Notes under the pieces: model-generated
Databases searched by the model: none
Told to the model about the DNA's origin: nothing
What the model saw: only the letters and a program-made list of their open reading frames with translations
Program-made: the position numbers and the translations under genes
Assembly: GCA_018902385.1 (NCBI GenBank)
Contig: JABSSW010000044.1
Coordinates: forward strand, 310,001-374,000
Source of the DNA: Physcia stellaris
Taxonomy: Eukaryota > Ascomycota > Lecanoromycetes > Caliciales > Physciaceae
Direction of reading: 5' to 3'
DNA length: 64,000 nt
Part shown: one piece after another, positions 34,797 to 46,290 of the stretch
How the letters are laid out: every line of letters starts with the position of its first letter
Position numbering within the stretch: position 1 is the first letter of the stretch

Positions 34797-36753
34797 TTAT
34801 CCGGATGCGGCCTTCTTAGTGGCCCTCTGCTCCATCACTATGCGCCTTCGTTCCTCCTCCCCGGCAAGCCCGGTTTTCACCTCGACATGGGTCTCATTCA
34901 ATTTCTTGTATGTGATGAGGAGGCAGACCAACAAACCTGCTGCTGCGAAACACGCAGCGTTTATCCAAATGTCCCGTATCGATGTCCATGATGCTCTGTG
35001 AACGGTATTCCGTTGTCCGTCTCCCAGGTTGTTGATATAAAGAACGTTGGCCTGCGCATTATTTCCAGAGAACAGGTTAGCTGTCGAAACGCCTAATACG
35101 TCAATCAGTTCTTTTCGCTGAATGTTCATCTTGTTCGCGAAAACTGCAGAACCGACGACTACGCCGATCGCACTCGCAACGTTTCGCACAAGGCCAAAAG
35201 AAGCAGTTGCTGCAGCATTATCTTGAGCGTGGAGGTTGTTCTGCAATGCGATGAGCGGTGGCTGAAAGTTGAGCCCAACACCAAAACCGACAGGGATCTG
35301 GTAGATAATGATCTTTGACCAAGTCTTCGATGCCGGCAGGTCACAAAAGAGCCCAAGACCAAGGACTAAGAGGAGGAAGCCAAAGCGGATGCAGTCAAGA
35401 TACCGGCCCGTGATCTTGAGGTAGTTGCCGGACCCCACTGTGGCAACAGACATGGCCACGGCGAAGGGAAGCAGCAGGACGCCAGAGAGGAGCGGCTCTG
35501 CTCCGAGAACCGACTGGCAATACAAAGGGAGGAAATAGGTCGCTTGGGTTAAGACTATCCCATGGAATAAGTTGACTACTAGGATAGCCGAGTTGGATAT
35601 GCTCGTATACAAATGTACAGGGACAAGAGGATACCGAGCGAAGTACCGCTCGATCGCAAGGAAGACTAGCAGAGTGAGGATCCCGAATACAATCAGACAA
35701 ATGACCGTTGGTGAACTCCAGGGGTGAACCGTGCCTCCAAATGTGAGCCCGAGGAGGAACATTAGGAGGCCACCTATTAGCGCGAGGCTACCGGCCCAGT
35801 CGACAGCCTTGAGTCCTGCGAGTATGGGTGTCTTTGGCGTCTCTAATCGCAACATAAAGGCAATTATGATGAATGAAGTCCCCGAGATTGGCACTGTGGA
35901 AAATACGTGGTTAGCATGCTGTTTTATATGATTATTTGGGAAGCTGGCAAAAAAAGAGCGTACAATTGACATAAAAACACCACCTCCACGACACGTTTTT
36001 GGTAAAGGCGCCTCCAACCAATGGGCCTAGCGTGAAGGCAACAGCCCATACCATGCCTACTATTCCGTAGTATTTGCCGCGTTCTCTTCGTAGCCGAGAG
36101 TTAGTCCATACCCCATTTCACTCTGGTTCAGCCGAACTCACCTTTGGGAGAAGAGATCGCCAACAACTATGCTCACCAAAGAGAGCAGACCCCCGGCGGC
36201 CGCGCCCTGGACGGATCTACCAACGATGAGCATTGTGATGCTCACAGCAGCACCGCAGAGTGCGCTTCCAACAAAGAAAACTGCTATAACTATTAGAAGA
36301 ATTGCTTTTCGGCCCCAAATATCGCTAAATTTCGCCCAGCTTGGTGCCACAACTGCAGCGCCCAGGAGAAAAGCCGAGCCAATCCACGTAAATCCTGACG
36401 TGGATTGGAAGTGGTCTGAGATGGTTGGCAGCGCTGTGGAGACTATTGTGATGTCGAGGGCGGCAAGAAAAACAGCTGACTACAAAGTACAGATCCGTGA
36501 GCCTTGAATGGTATGCGCTCGTCAGTGACGCGAACGAACTTACACACAGCGTTGCCATCAAAACCACAGTCTGCCATCTAGTCCTCTTTTCGAATTGAGC
36601 TGCACCACCTGCTGCTTGAGCATCGTTGTCCTGAACGCTGCCTAATCCTGGAGCATTTGAGGTCTCAGACTCTTGTTTGTCCCCTAATTCTACATCTGAT
36701 TCGAACTCCTTTTGATCTTTCTGCGAGGTGCTTGATCGGGTTGAGTTATCCAT
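34797..36753 (-). CDS. MFS transporter, DHA2-type (14 helices), likely product exporter
   Basis: Four exons (36753-36544, 36479-36142, 36085-35964, 35893-34797) give 588 aa. A 60-residue acidic N-terminal tail precedes the first helix. DITIVSTALPTISDHF is the classic opening loop. Motif A is WAKFSDIWGRKAILL, and motif C is seen as GMVWAVAFTLGPLVGGAF. WRWCFYVNLPI is the typical helix 5-6 junction of 14-helix drug:H+ antiporters. The C-terminus is short and basic. In secondary-metabolite clusters these proteins export the product across the plasma membrane or load vesicles, and may give self-resistance. It shares a divergent promoter with the methyltransferase gene. Confidence 0.95.
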
Positions 36754-37669
36754 TACGATTTCAGCGTTTAAGCTCGTTGCTAGAATCAATTACTCTGAGG
36801 CAAGCACTGAGAATGAGGAGGACTTCCGTTGCCTTATAGATTCGAGACGAGAATATGAATATAGAGAGGGGCCGGGCTAACTTACTAAAGCCGGGACTTA
36901 AGTCCGGGGTCTGCAGCAAGGCTCCTGCAAGGCTTGGAGGCATGACGAGACTCCCGCATAGTGAGTCTAGCTGAGTCTTGATGATTAGAGTGGAGTCGGT
37001 TATAAGGCTCGTGCTGAAGGCAATGATGCGTCATCGGAACAGGATTGCAGACAGGATCATTACTCTTCTAGCACGATGAATATGCGTCCCACCTGAAAAT
37101 CAGATTCTGCCCGAATCCGGGTATGAATGACTGAAGGTGTTCGCCTGGCATTCAAGTCAAGTCCGATTGGTGAAAGTTAGTGGTGTGCTCACAAATGCCA
37201 AGGAATTTCAGATCCCGACTAAAACCCGACAAATTATTGATGCCCTCTTTTGAAGCCCGAAAGTCGCCGACGTCTTGGTCAACGTTTCGGGTGGAACTTC
37301 TACGGAGCTGGTCACTAGTATGCACTTTGCTGAGTGGTTATATCACAAACATCTGGTTCGAGATCAACAGCCACACGAAAACATACTTTATCGTAAATAC
37401 CGAGATCCGCGATACGGGAGTCGAGCGGGGAGGTAGCTGCATCGGCAAGCATGGTCTAATTTTTCGTGAGTTCGAACCCTTCTATATTCCGCGAGCTGAG
37501 CGGGATATGCCAACGAAAGTGTTCCAGGGTGTTGAGGTGCGTTTTCAAGAGATCTTCAAGAGATCAGTATTTTGGGACGGTACATTGCTTTGGTATTCTA
37601 TTATTATTCGTCATAACCTGCCAATTGCGAGTAGAGTATAGCGAAAGGTCTCCTCAAAAAAACAACAGC
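36754..37669. promoter_or_regulatory. Divergent promoter region between MFS and methyltransferase genes
   Basis: A 0.9-kb region with no supported gene. It contains the 12-bp palindrome GGACTTAAGTCC at 36894-36905, about 140 bp upstream of the MFS start, and another AAGTCCG at about 37154. GGACTT also occurs at 32347-32352 upstream of the NmrA-like gene. These are candidate operator half sites only. Confidence 0.4.
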
Positions 37670-39114
37670 ATGTCTGAAACAAGTCATCCTCTTGAGGCGC
37701 TGGGTTCGACAATCGCACAGAATGCCAACATTGTAAGCCATTATCTGGGATTAAATCACCTTAAGCAACCGTCATTTGACTGCGATGGACCCCATGCTGT
37801 CATTCCAAGCGATTCGCCGCCCAAAATTCAACAAGCACGGCAAGACCTCATCGCAGCAGCGCTGGAGATGGTACAGCTTGCCACTGGGCCTAGCGATTTC
37901 TTGCCTAACCTTGCCACAGGTGTAAGATTTGAACGTTCTTACCATGGAATTCACGGATAGGCGTATTTATGATCTTCTAGTTTCAATATATCTCCTGCCT
38001 CTCATGGCTCTGTCACTATGACATATTTCACATCGTGCCCCTGGGCAACACGATTAGCTATTCAGAAATTGCTGCTGCCGCCCGTGTTCCCGAGCAGCGT
38101 CTAAAGAGCATTCTCCGCATGGCCATGACCAGCACACTCTTCCAGGAGCAACCCGACGGCAAACATGTGGGCCACACAGCCACATCAGCGTTGTTGGCAC
38201 GCAATGACGACACTCACGCCTATGCTACCTACATGTGTGCCAAATCGGCGCCAATGGCCATGCACATGACAGCAGCTCACAGGAAATGGGGATCCGCGAG
38301 CAAACGCTCTTACGAAACTGCCTACAACATCGCCTTTGATACGGATCTACCCTTCTTCGACCACATTGCGCGAGATGAAGCCAGGATGGAGGAGTTTGCT
38401 AGGTATATGCGGAATGTGAGGAGCAGCGAGGGCATTGACTTTAGACACCTCGTCACTGGCTTCACAAGGCTGGACATACCCGACGGAGGAGTGATCATCG
38501 ACGTAAGTGTGCCCAATTTGCTAGACCACTATATGACTCGAAAAAACAACCATCGTTAACCTCTTTGCCATGTCCAGGTAGGTGGATCGACTGGTGGCGC
38601 TGCGATAGCTCTAGCCAAAACCTTTCACAGCCTAAAATTTGTAGTACAGGATCTACAGAGCAACGTGGACAGCGGCCGTAAAACGGCCTCAGAGACGTTG
38701 GCCCCTCACATCGCCTCTCGCCTCACGTTCCAGGAGCATGATTTTACCAAGCCGCAGCCTATTCGAGCTGCCGACGTATATTTCCTCAGAATGATTTTGC
38801 ACGACTGGCCTGATGATGAGGCGGTCAAGATTCTCAGAAACGTTGTTGCAGCAATGGATAAGGTAAAATCTCGGCTCCTCGTTATGGACACGGTTTTACC
38901 GAAGCCAGGATCGGTACCTCTCTCCGTCGAGCGCATTGTCCGTGCCAGGGACTTGACCATGTTACAGGCATTCAACAGCAAAGAAAGGGACCTGGGTGAT
39001 TGGAAACAGCTATTTGCCGATGCTGATCCCACATTGCACTTGGTGGACGTTTTTCAGCCTGTTGGTAGTGCCATGTCGATTCTGGAACTGGCGTTAGGTT
39101 CTCCATCAGCATGA
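37670..39114 (+). CDS. S-adenosylmethionine-dependent O-methyltransferase, OmtA/AflP-like
   Basis: Three exons (37670-37921, 37981-38502, 38578-39114) give 436 aa, the normal size for this plant/fungal COMT-type family. A dimerisation and winged-helix region (LSWLCHYDIFHIVPLGNTIS, SYSEIAAAARVPEQ) is followed by the SAM-binding loop DVGGSTGG at 258-265 and QDLQSN. The catalytic base motif LHDWPDDEAVKIL has His333. The start ATG is preceded by an A-rich leader. The enzyme would methylate a phenolic hydroxyl of the polyketide. Substrate and position are unknown. It is divergent from the MFS gene, so co-regulation is likely. Confidence 0.95.
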
Positions 39115-40318
39115 AAGAACAAAAAGGTTCCTGCCATGAGCTTTCCTGACTGCAATACAGAGTGTTAAGAGAATTGAAGATAAACCAAGGGCTCTGTGCA
39201 AGGCCTTCACAAATGTTGAAATCTTATGGGGAAGCCTACGTAAATACTGTATGCGCTATCTGCAAGCAGTATCATTGTCAATCGTCATTCAGCGGTGAAA
39301 CAAATGACTGTTCCCTTAATACTCAATGACTTTTTATACGCTTCCGTCCCTAGCCCACTTTATTTGAGGTGCAGGTGTACTCTTCAAGGCTGTCATCCCA
39401 ACTACGTGCATGACTTATGGTAGACATCTTGACATTTCGTTTCTGCTGTGTCATTTGCCATACCCTTGTATCGAAGTACTGCGTGGGGGTGTTTTGAGGA
39501 TCTCCTCAGTGTACCCGGAGTACTCCTTGTCACGCTAGAAGCTCCAAAGAAATATTCCTGGAAAAAGCTCCAAGAGAAGAAAGGACTTCCTAGAATGCGG
39601 TCTCGGAAGGCTGCGAAATCGCGTGCACGGGCAGAAGTGGGCGGCTTGCCGTCCTAATCTGGATTTCAAGCGGTTGTCATGCCAATCGTTCACAAAACCA
39701 TACGTCTTTGGATTTGATCTACAATACGAAGTGGTGTCCTGCGAGGGGCTTCGGTAAGTAGCCATGCATTCTCGGAGATTTGTGCACACCATCTTGTACC
39801 TGCATATTCGGTACCCGCCTGAAGGATACAGTATCGGGGACCGAAACCAGTGACTGAGCAGACGCTGACTTTGTTTCTTGTCGGCATCCCACGTATCGCG
39901 TGTCATTTGCCGAGCCTTCCAGGAAGGTATCAGGGGTCTGCTTCTCCGGATCAAAAGAAAGATATTGCAGACCTTCTTTAGGATTGGATAATCATTGGTA
40001 GCTGAGGACAAGCTGCCATGAAGCTGTCAGCCTATGCAGCGATATCATTCAGGCCAAGGTTTCACGATGTGACTAACCGAGCTCCCGGCCTTCATCAACT
40101 GCCCCTATCAGTCCACGTAAGCTGTCTCAGCCACTGCCCTACTCCGTTTGGTCGGAGACAGATTCAAGGTGGGGTGTTATGACGAAATATAGAGGAACCT
40201 CCTGTTTAGCAACTTGTGGATCATTTGTGCAATCTAAGGATATATAAATACACTGGCTTCTTAGAGCGAAGAGCTTGGTGTTTGCGTTATATTTGTGACT
40301 CAACTTAGAAGAGGAATC
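39115..40318. other. Intergenic region
   Basis: No gene supported. Frames at 39448-39657 (plus) and 39535-40011 (minus) have no recognisable motif. The 3' part is the promoter of the flavin oxidoreductase gene. Confidence 0.5.
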
Positions 40319-42197
40319 ATGCATCAACACATCTTATCAGTTGTTTGTTCTGGCTTACTGTTTGCCTTCAGAGCTAACGCCAAGGATCTCTTCGACCCTC
40401 GTGGCTATGCCAGCAAAGATGTAATCACTCGCGACGTTGCCGTGATTGGAGGCGGTGCCTCCGGTACATTTGGTGCTATTAACCTACGCAGACTAGGGAA
40501 AAGTGTTATGATGATTGAACGGGATGCCCAACTCGGCGGTCACACTAACACCTATACCGACCCAAGTACTGGCGTCAGTATCGACTATGGCACTCAAGCA
40601 TTCTGGAATAGTATGTCGTCCGAGGTATTCCAATCTTTAAGTCGCCGGTCGACAAGTGGATTATTATGATCTTCGACCGCAATATCTCTGCCATACGCAC
40701 TGCATCTGGAAAAAGCTTTCGAATGACTGCTGACTCTTATGCTCTGGCAGTCTCTGTGACGCGCGACTACTTCTCTCATTTGAATATCACCGTCAAGCGG
40801 CCAGTATTCGCTCCGCTAACTACACTCTATGCAGACTTCCAAACGGGCCAGCAGGTGACTGTCGAAGCTAGTACAAACTTCACGCCATATACCGAGCAGC
40901 TATCAAAATACCCATATCTGCTATACAGCTGGAAACTTCCATCTCCTGTCCCTGAGGATCTTTTTTTGCCTTTTGCGGCCTTTATAGCCAAATACAACCT
41001 TCGGGATGTCGCATTCAGCATATTCTCCGCCGGCCAAGGATTTGCCAACATTCTGGATCAGCTGACAGTACATGTCATGAAGATGGTCGACGAGTCGTAT
41101 ATTCAATCTGTAGCTGGCGACTCTATAGTGCCACAAGATAACAACGGCGAGATATACGTGAAAGCTGCAGCTTTCCTGGGTCAAGATGTGCTCTTGTCGT
41201 CGACAGTGGTGGCTGCCCGTCGCCCATCCAAAAGTGGCTTGGGAATACGGCTCGTCGTTCAGACACCGTCTGGACAAAAACTCATCCAAGCTTCGAAGCT
41301 TCTAATCACTATTCCGCCGCTCCTAGACAACAGTAAGCGCTCCCCAGAATCATGTTCTCACTCATAAAGCCATCACTCAATCATTTGTTTCTCTCTGGTC
41401 GTAAACAGCACAGAGAGCACGAAGCCACATCCCAACCCTCCCGCTCAACCCCTCAAGACCCAGAATCATTAGCAGTGAAAAGCCCCCAGTTAACCACGTC
41501 ATTCCTCCACAGTGAAACCCTTCTATCTCGACCACAAAGAATCTAACATCTTTTCCCAATGGAGCTACTCCAACTATTTCACCATGCTCATCACGAACAC
41601 CGGCCTCCCCTCCGGATTCCACTACGCCAATGCCAACGCCTCCACAAGCACTTTCAACATTCCTCCCCTCCCCGCCCCATACCAGATCACCGCGACGCGT
41701 ATCCCGGGCCTGTTCTACGTCTGGTACGGCAGCCCCACCACGCTAACCCCAGCGGAGGTGAAAGCAGACGTTGCGGCCGTGATCAAGCGGCTGCGTCCGC
41801 TGATTGCTGCGAACGGTAATTCGACGGTGAGCGCCGCGCCAAGGTTCGTGAGGTTTAGGAGCCATACCCCATTTAAGCTGGTGGTGTCGAGGCAAGCGAT
41901 CGAGGGCGGGTTCTATGAGCGACTAGAGGGCCGTGAGTCTTTTTGCCTTTTCTTTTCGGCCCTTTCCCTTCTCGTGCCCTATTCCCTTTCCGGGCTTTGA
42001 AAAGGACTGAAGAGATAGTCTTTTGATTGGTCTGGTCGTGGAGAGACCCTGGCTTTTCTTATTGGCTGATCGTTGGGAATTTAGTGCAAGGCCATCGCCG
42101 GACATGGTATACCGGTGCTGCGTTCATATCACACGACGCGGCCGTCATCTGGAATTATACCCAGGCTGTGGTTTTGCCGAAACTTCTTGCGGGCTGA
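40319..42197 (+). CDS. Secreted FAD-dependent oxidoreductase, amine-oxidase / beta-cyclopiazonate dehydrogenase-like
   Basis: Four exons (40319-40610, 40751-41332, 41513-41932, 42085-42197) give 468 aa, with introns of 140, 180 and 152 bp that are long for this locus. Residues 1-21 are a signal peptide (SGLLFAFRANA). The ADP-binding motif VAVIGGGASGTFGAINL (about 40-56) is followed by the flavin signature ERDAQLGGHTNTY. Other family marks are DYGTQAFWN, GQGFANILDQLTV, LITIPPLLDN and, at the end, TGAAFISHDAAVIWNYTQ, which contacts the flavin ring. CpaO-type relatives carry out dehydrogenation or oxidative cyclisation. Here it is the last cluster gene, and its substrate is presumably the polyketide or a phenolic intermediate (inference). 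Confidence 0.92.
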
Positions 42198-42320
42198 GCG
42201 CCGGTTCCTAGGTTACGTGAGAAATATTTAAAACCTCAGTGAGGACTGCTCTGGTAACTGTTCTTGTTGGTTCGGTGTGGTAGCAAGTGTCGCCATGGAA
42301 CCAGCCTTCGGAGTCCTCTA

Positions 42321-43099
42321 GCTTGAGATATGTGCCCGTTGATTGGTCAATGACGAGCATTGGCCAATCAACGTCGTTCGTTCGCCAATGAACGTCTGTT
42401 GGCCAATAAACGCGTTCATTGGTCAATATTCAGATCATTGGCAAACGATCTAGTGTATTGCCCAACGCACGGAAATGTTGCTGTTTCAACGCATGCTGCT
42501 TTTGTGACTTGACGTATTAGCTGGGGCTCCGCAGGCGGTACTGTGCAGCGAAGTCCCCCGCAGGTGGCCCGCCCATACCGTGCAGCGGAGCCCCTGTCAT
42601 GCCTATACAGCTGCACAACGCATGTTTCATCGCAAGTGACCGCCGAAGAAAACTTTACACCCGATTGCCTAGCTTTGGGTGGGCGTGACAAGAAGTCAAG
42701 AACCCTACTTCAACTCTATAGAGGGAATGGATGATGATGAGACTAGATTTGGAAATTGTGATAGACTTTTTGGTGTTTTGAAGTGAGCAGATCTCAATGG
42801 GCTTGAGTGAGCATCAATGGTAGTACTAATCAATGGGTTTTCTACTGCAGATTGCAGAACCGCCATGTTCTCTTTGCCTTAGCTCGTATGCAAGGTTCCT
42901 GCGGAATAAAAGCAGCAATAGTAAACACGTTGATTTGGCAATAAACGAGGTGGTTTGCCAATGATCTGAATATTGATCAATGAACGCGTTTATTGGTCAA
43001 TACTTGTTCATTGACCAATGAACGCGTTGAATGACGAATGAACGTACGTTGATTGGCCAATAAACTTATTGGTGTATGAACGGGCACAAGATATCAAGC
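42321..43099. mobile_element. Foldback-like non-autonomous element with subterminal repeats
   Basis: The left arm (about 42321-42470) starts gcttgagatatgtgcccgtt. The right arm (about 42945-43099), read on the opposite strand, starts gcttgatatcttgtgcccgtt. Both arms are built from many copies of an attggccaat(c/a)aacg motif in both orientations, including gaacgcgttcattg-type palindromes. The 470-bp centre has no supported gene. No clear target duplication was found, so the ends are approximate. Confidence 0.75.
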
Positions 43100-43182
43100 G
43101 TTGAATTTTTCGTTATCAGACTTCATGAAGGCATCGAATGGATAGCTTTCGCTGTTTGTTGGTTGTACGCTGATATTTAACT

Positions 43183-44696
43183 ATGTCTCATATCTATAAT
43201 ATCGGCTTTATCAGATACGATGCTTTGTTAGAGGCGTTCAAATGTAAGTTGGAAGCATACGAAAATTATGAGCTCAAAGTGGAATATGAAAGGTTCAGTA
43301 TCTGTAGTGTTGTATTAGAGCTGAAACCTGCAGACGACCTCACCCCAGCGACAGCAACGATGCTCAGTCCCGACCTCGCATTTGAACCTACAGCTGGGCA
43401 TCTTGAGACTATGAAGCAATTGCTACACCAGCTGGTCTTAGGGGGAAGTGAAGCCTTTGCATCGTTCAAAAAGCCCTGGTAGACACAAATGATAGCCTAC
43501 ACAATCTTTTGCCAGCAGTGCTTCGGCAGAAGTGCCAAACTCTGATTGAGGAGAGATTGATTGCCGCTGCAGACGCAGAAGAACTTAAACGGGCCGAAGA
43601 GTCGTTCCAGACAACCCTGTCGTACAAAAAATTAGGCATGCTTGCTGCTATCAAGCGAATGACCTTATTAGCAAATTCTCGAAAAGTGCAATGCCGCCCA
43701 GACCTAGATTTGCAGTCGGAATCAGGTTTGATACGTCGAACAGAGCGTTTCGGTGATCATGCCCTCGGAACAATCACGGGTCGATATCTCTTTGATAGAC
43801 ACGAAAGACAGGTCTTCATAGAATACCTGAGATATGATGTAGGCTGGAAAGGTCCTGTTACGGAAGAAATGATGGTACGCATAGAAGCTATTGCCGAAAT
43901 GCACAGCCAGGCAGACAAACCGACCGACATCCGATCGCTCAATTGCATTGGCTACTTTCATTCAGCCCCGGAGCGAGCTTTCTGCATCGTCTACGATTTT
44001 CCACTAGAGCCTGACTTGAAGGATGAGAAAACCCAAGTTTACAGCCTGAGTAAAGTGATTATGCTGAGCCAAAAATGGATTCAGAGACCTTTCCTAGAAG
44101 ACCGATATAGACTCGCACAGACCTTGGCCATATCGCTCCTTGAGTTTCACACCGTTGACTGGCTCCATAAAAATCTCTCCGCCCACAACATCATTTTTTT
44201 CAACAATGAATCCAAGGTAGGCAAGAACAATCTCCAACGCATCCGGGAGCTGGAAGCGCCATTCATAATTGGCTTCAGTCGCAGTCGACCTAATGAGCCG
44301 GCCGCATACACAAATGGACCAAGCATCTCAAGCGAAAGCCGTATTTACCAGCACCCGCAGTATGCAGAACGCAAACACAGTTACCGCCCTGAATTCGACT
44401 ACTACAGCCTTGGTCTTATTTTGCTTGAGATCGGGCTTTGGATGCCCCTGACCAGGATGATAGCAGATCAAAAAATTTCGTCATTAGAGCAGCAGAGGCT
44501 CTTGTTATTGCGCACTCGTGTTCCGCTTCTTGGCCATTATATGGGCAAAGACTATTTAGCGGCTGTCTCTGTTTGCCTCCAGACATTTGGAGACTCGACC
44601 GACAACCAGGAGGATGGTCTTGTGGAACGGAGTGCGTCCAAGCGTCTCATGTTCAGTGACGAAGTCGTGGCAAGGTTGAGGAGACTACGATCTTGA
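43183..44696 (+). pseudogene. Kinase-like (pseudokinase) protein of the HeLo/prion-propagation type, probably frameshifted
   Basis: Two plus-strand frames that overlap at 43452-43480 make up one gene: 43183-43482, then 43452-44696. The first part (LLEAFKCKLEAYENY...) resembles the end of a HeLo-like helical domain. The second has a linker, then a kinase fold in which the HRD motif is replaced by LHKNLSAHNIIFF, the DFG by IIGFSRS, and the VAIK Lys is absent, so it would not phosphorylate. EFDYYSLGLILLEIGLW matches the kinase C-lobe. One extra A in the A5 run at 43468-43472 would restore a single frame. Such proteins act in fungal self-recognition and cell-death signalling (family knowledge). 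The usual first hydrophobic helix is missing, and the foldback element ends 84 bp upstream. Confidence 0.65.
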
Positions 44697-44869
44697 GTGA
44701 ACTAGAGAGTAGGGCTGCTGGCTAGGAAAATCTGTGTTCTTCGAGTCTTTTCGAGTGCGAGCTTGTTTAGTGCATGTGACTCAGGCCATTGTAGGACTAA
44801 GCTGATGCTGCTCAAGGGGTATCTCATATATTATTGCTATCAAACATTAGTAGCCGCAACGATCAACGT

Positions 44870-44929
44870 CGCTATGCCTCCCATCGCTATGCTTCCCAAC
44901 GCTATGCTTCCCATCGCTATGCTCCACAA
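44870..44929. repeat. 15-bp minisatellite, four copies
   Basis: The unit cgctatgcttcccat is repeated four times with small changes. It lies 16 bp beyond the stop of the secreted-protein gene, in its 3' flank. Confidence 0.85.
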
Positions 44930-44944
44930 ATCCGTCGTGTCCAC

Positions 44945-45481
44945 CTACGCGTGCACAATCGCCCCACCCTCCTGCATCACCGAGCCCGCCAAATACGCAT
45001 CATTTTCCTGAAAGATCTTATCGAAATACGCCCCCGCTCCAATCTGATACACGCTCTTGGTCCCATCCTGCGCAATCTCACTGTTATCACTGCTGAGATT
45101 CACAAACCCGCCATCATTCGTGTTCGGCTCCTCCACGATGCACGTGCTTATCACGGCTGATAGCGTAGTCGTGCATTCGTCGACCGTAGGCACTGGCATC
45201 TGGTCGGTGTGGTACACCATGGCGCGGCAACTCCCACTGTCGAGGGATGTCCAGCCGTTGACGGTCCACGCCTCGCCGGGTATCATAGCGCAGAGCTGGG
45301 TTGCGGCGGCGGTGCAGTCCGAGGGGCTGGTTTGGGAGTAGGACCAGACCCAGTTCTCGGTGTTGGCGCAGGATTGAACGGGTTCGACTTGGCGGCGGGA
45401 CAGGGTGGGAAGGGCGTTGGTGACAATGGGGAGGAGAAGGTAGAGAGGGAGAATGGACAGATGGGGAGATTTAGTCAGCAT
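44945..45481 (-). CDS. Small secreted Cys-containing protein, hypothetical
   Basis: Intronless, 178 aa from the ATG at 45481; upstream frame sequence is low-complexity and unlikely to be translated. A signal peptide (LSILPLYLLLPIVTNA) is followed by a dibasic site SRRQ, suggesting Kex2-type processing. The mature part has six Cys (SCANT, DCTAA, LCAMI, SCRAM, ECTTT, TCIVE), enough for three disulfides, and aromatic motifs NWVWSYSQ and GEAWTVNGW. No known domain recognised. Proteins of this kind include candidate effectors and wall proteins, but no role can be assigned. Confidence 0.75.
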   Translation of the reverse strand: MLTKSPHLSILPLYLLLPIVTNALPTLSRRQVEPVQSCANTENWVWSYSQTSPSDCTAAATQLCAMIPGEAWTVNGWTSLDSGSCRAMVYHTDQMPVPTVDECTTTLSAVISTCIVEEPNTNDGGFVNLSSDNSEIAQDGTKSVYQIGAGAYFDKIFQENDAYLAGSVMQEGGAIVHA

Positions 45482-46010
45482 CGAGGATGGTGGTGATGGA
45501 GTGTGAGAGAGAGATAGGCAACTTATGATTATTTTGATTATAGATAGAGTAGCTGTCAAAGCATTATCATAGAGATAGAGATCAGGCAGTAATATACTCA
45601 TGCAATGTTGATCTCAATGAGCAAGGGGGCACAGTCGTCTTTATAGTGAGACAGAGGATGAGGCGGTACAGCACAGTATACGATCACGAGTTATTGAAGA
45701 ATCATGGGACCAAGTCGACCCACTCGATCGCTGAGGATTTGCAGGAGGCATGTCCTGCGGCTCATTGGACGTCCGCAGGCTGATACTGTCTGCCGTGTTT
45801 GACAGATGGTCCTTAACTTGGCCACCGGGACACCGCTCTTGTTGAAGGCAAGAGAACCACTGCAGCGTCGGTGGGATATCCTGCTGACACATTGTAAGCC
45901 TCGGACGGGCGAACATCGCGTTCCCCACACTTGAAATGGGGTTTCAGCCAACCGGATAAGTTTTTCGTGACTTGTTCGACTAACTTTGCGCCTCAATCTC
46001 TTGACAATCA
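45482..46010. other. Promoter region of the secreted protein and border of the second AT-rich block
   Basis: No gene supported. The minus-strand frames at 45641-46011 lack motifs. The composition switches abruptly to AT-rich at about 46010. Confidence 0.5.
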
Positions 46011-46290
46011 AAAATTGCGATTTTACATTATTAGTTTCGTTTTAAATTCAATATATTACATACATTATTGAACGTCATATTAAAATAATAAAAATCAAAA
46101 AATGTTTTTTCGATGTTAATTCATTCGAAATTGAAATTTTGCGTTAATTCATGATACGTTTCAAATTTCGAATATTTTTGTCGTTTTTGTTTCGTTTTGT
46201 ATTGAATGATTCGAACACAAATACATTTATTAAATTTTTCATTCAAATTTGAAATGTTCGAAAATTTATTCAAACAAATTGAAAAAATAA

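Noticed and set aside
37180-37641. 153-codon frame in the divergent promoter
   Set aside because: No motif, and it overlaps the methyltransferase upstream region. Better explained as promoter.
39535-40011. 158-codon minus-strand frame
   Set aside because: No recognisable domain, and it competes with nothing else. Kept as non-coding.
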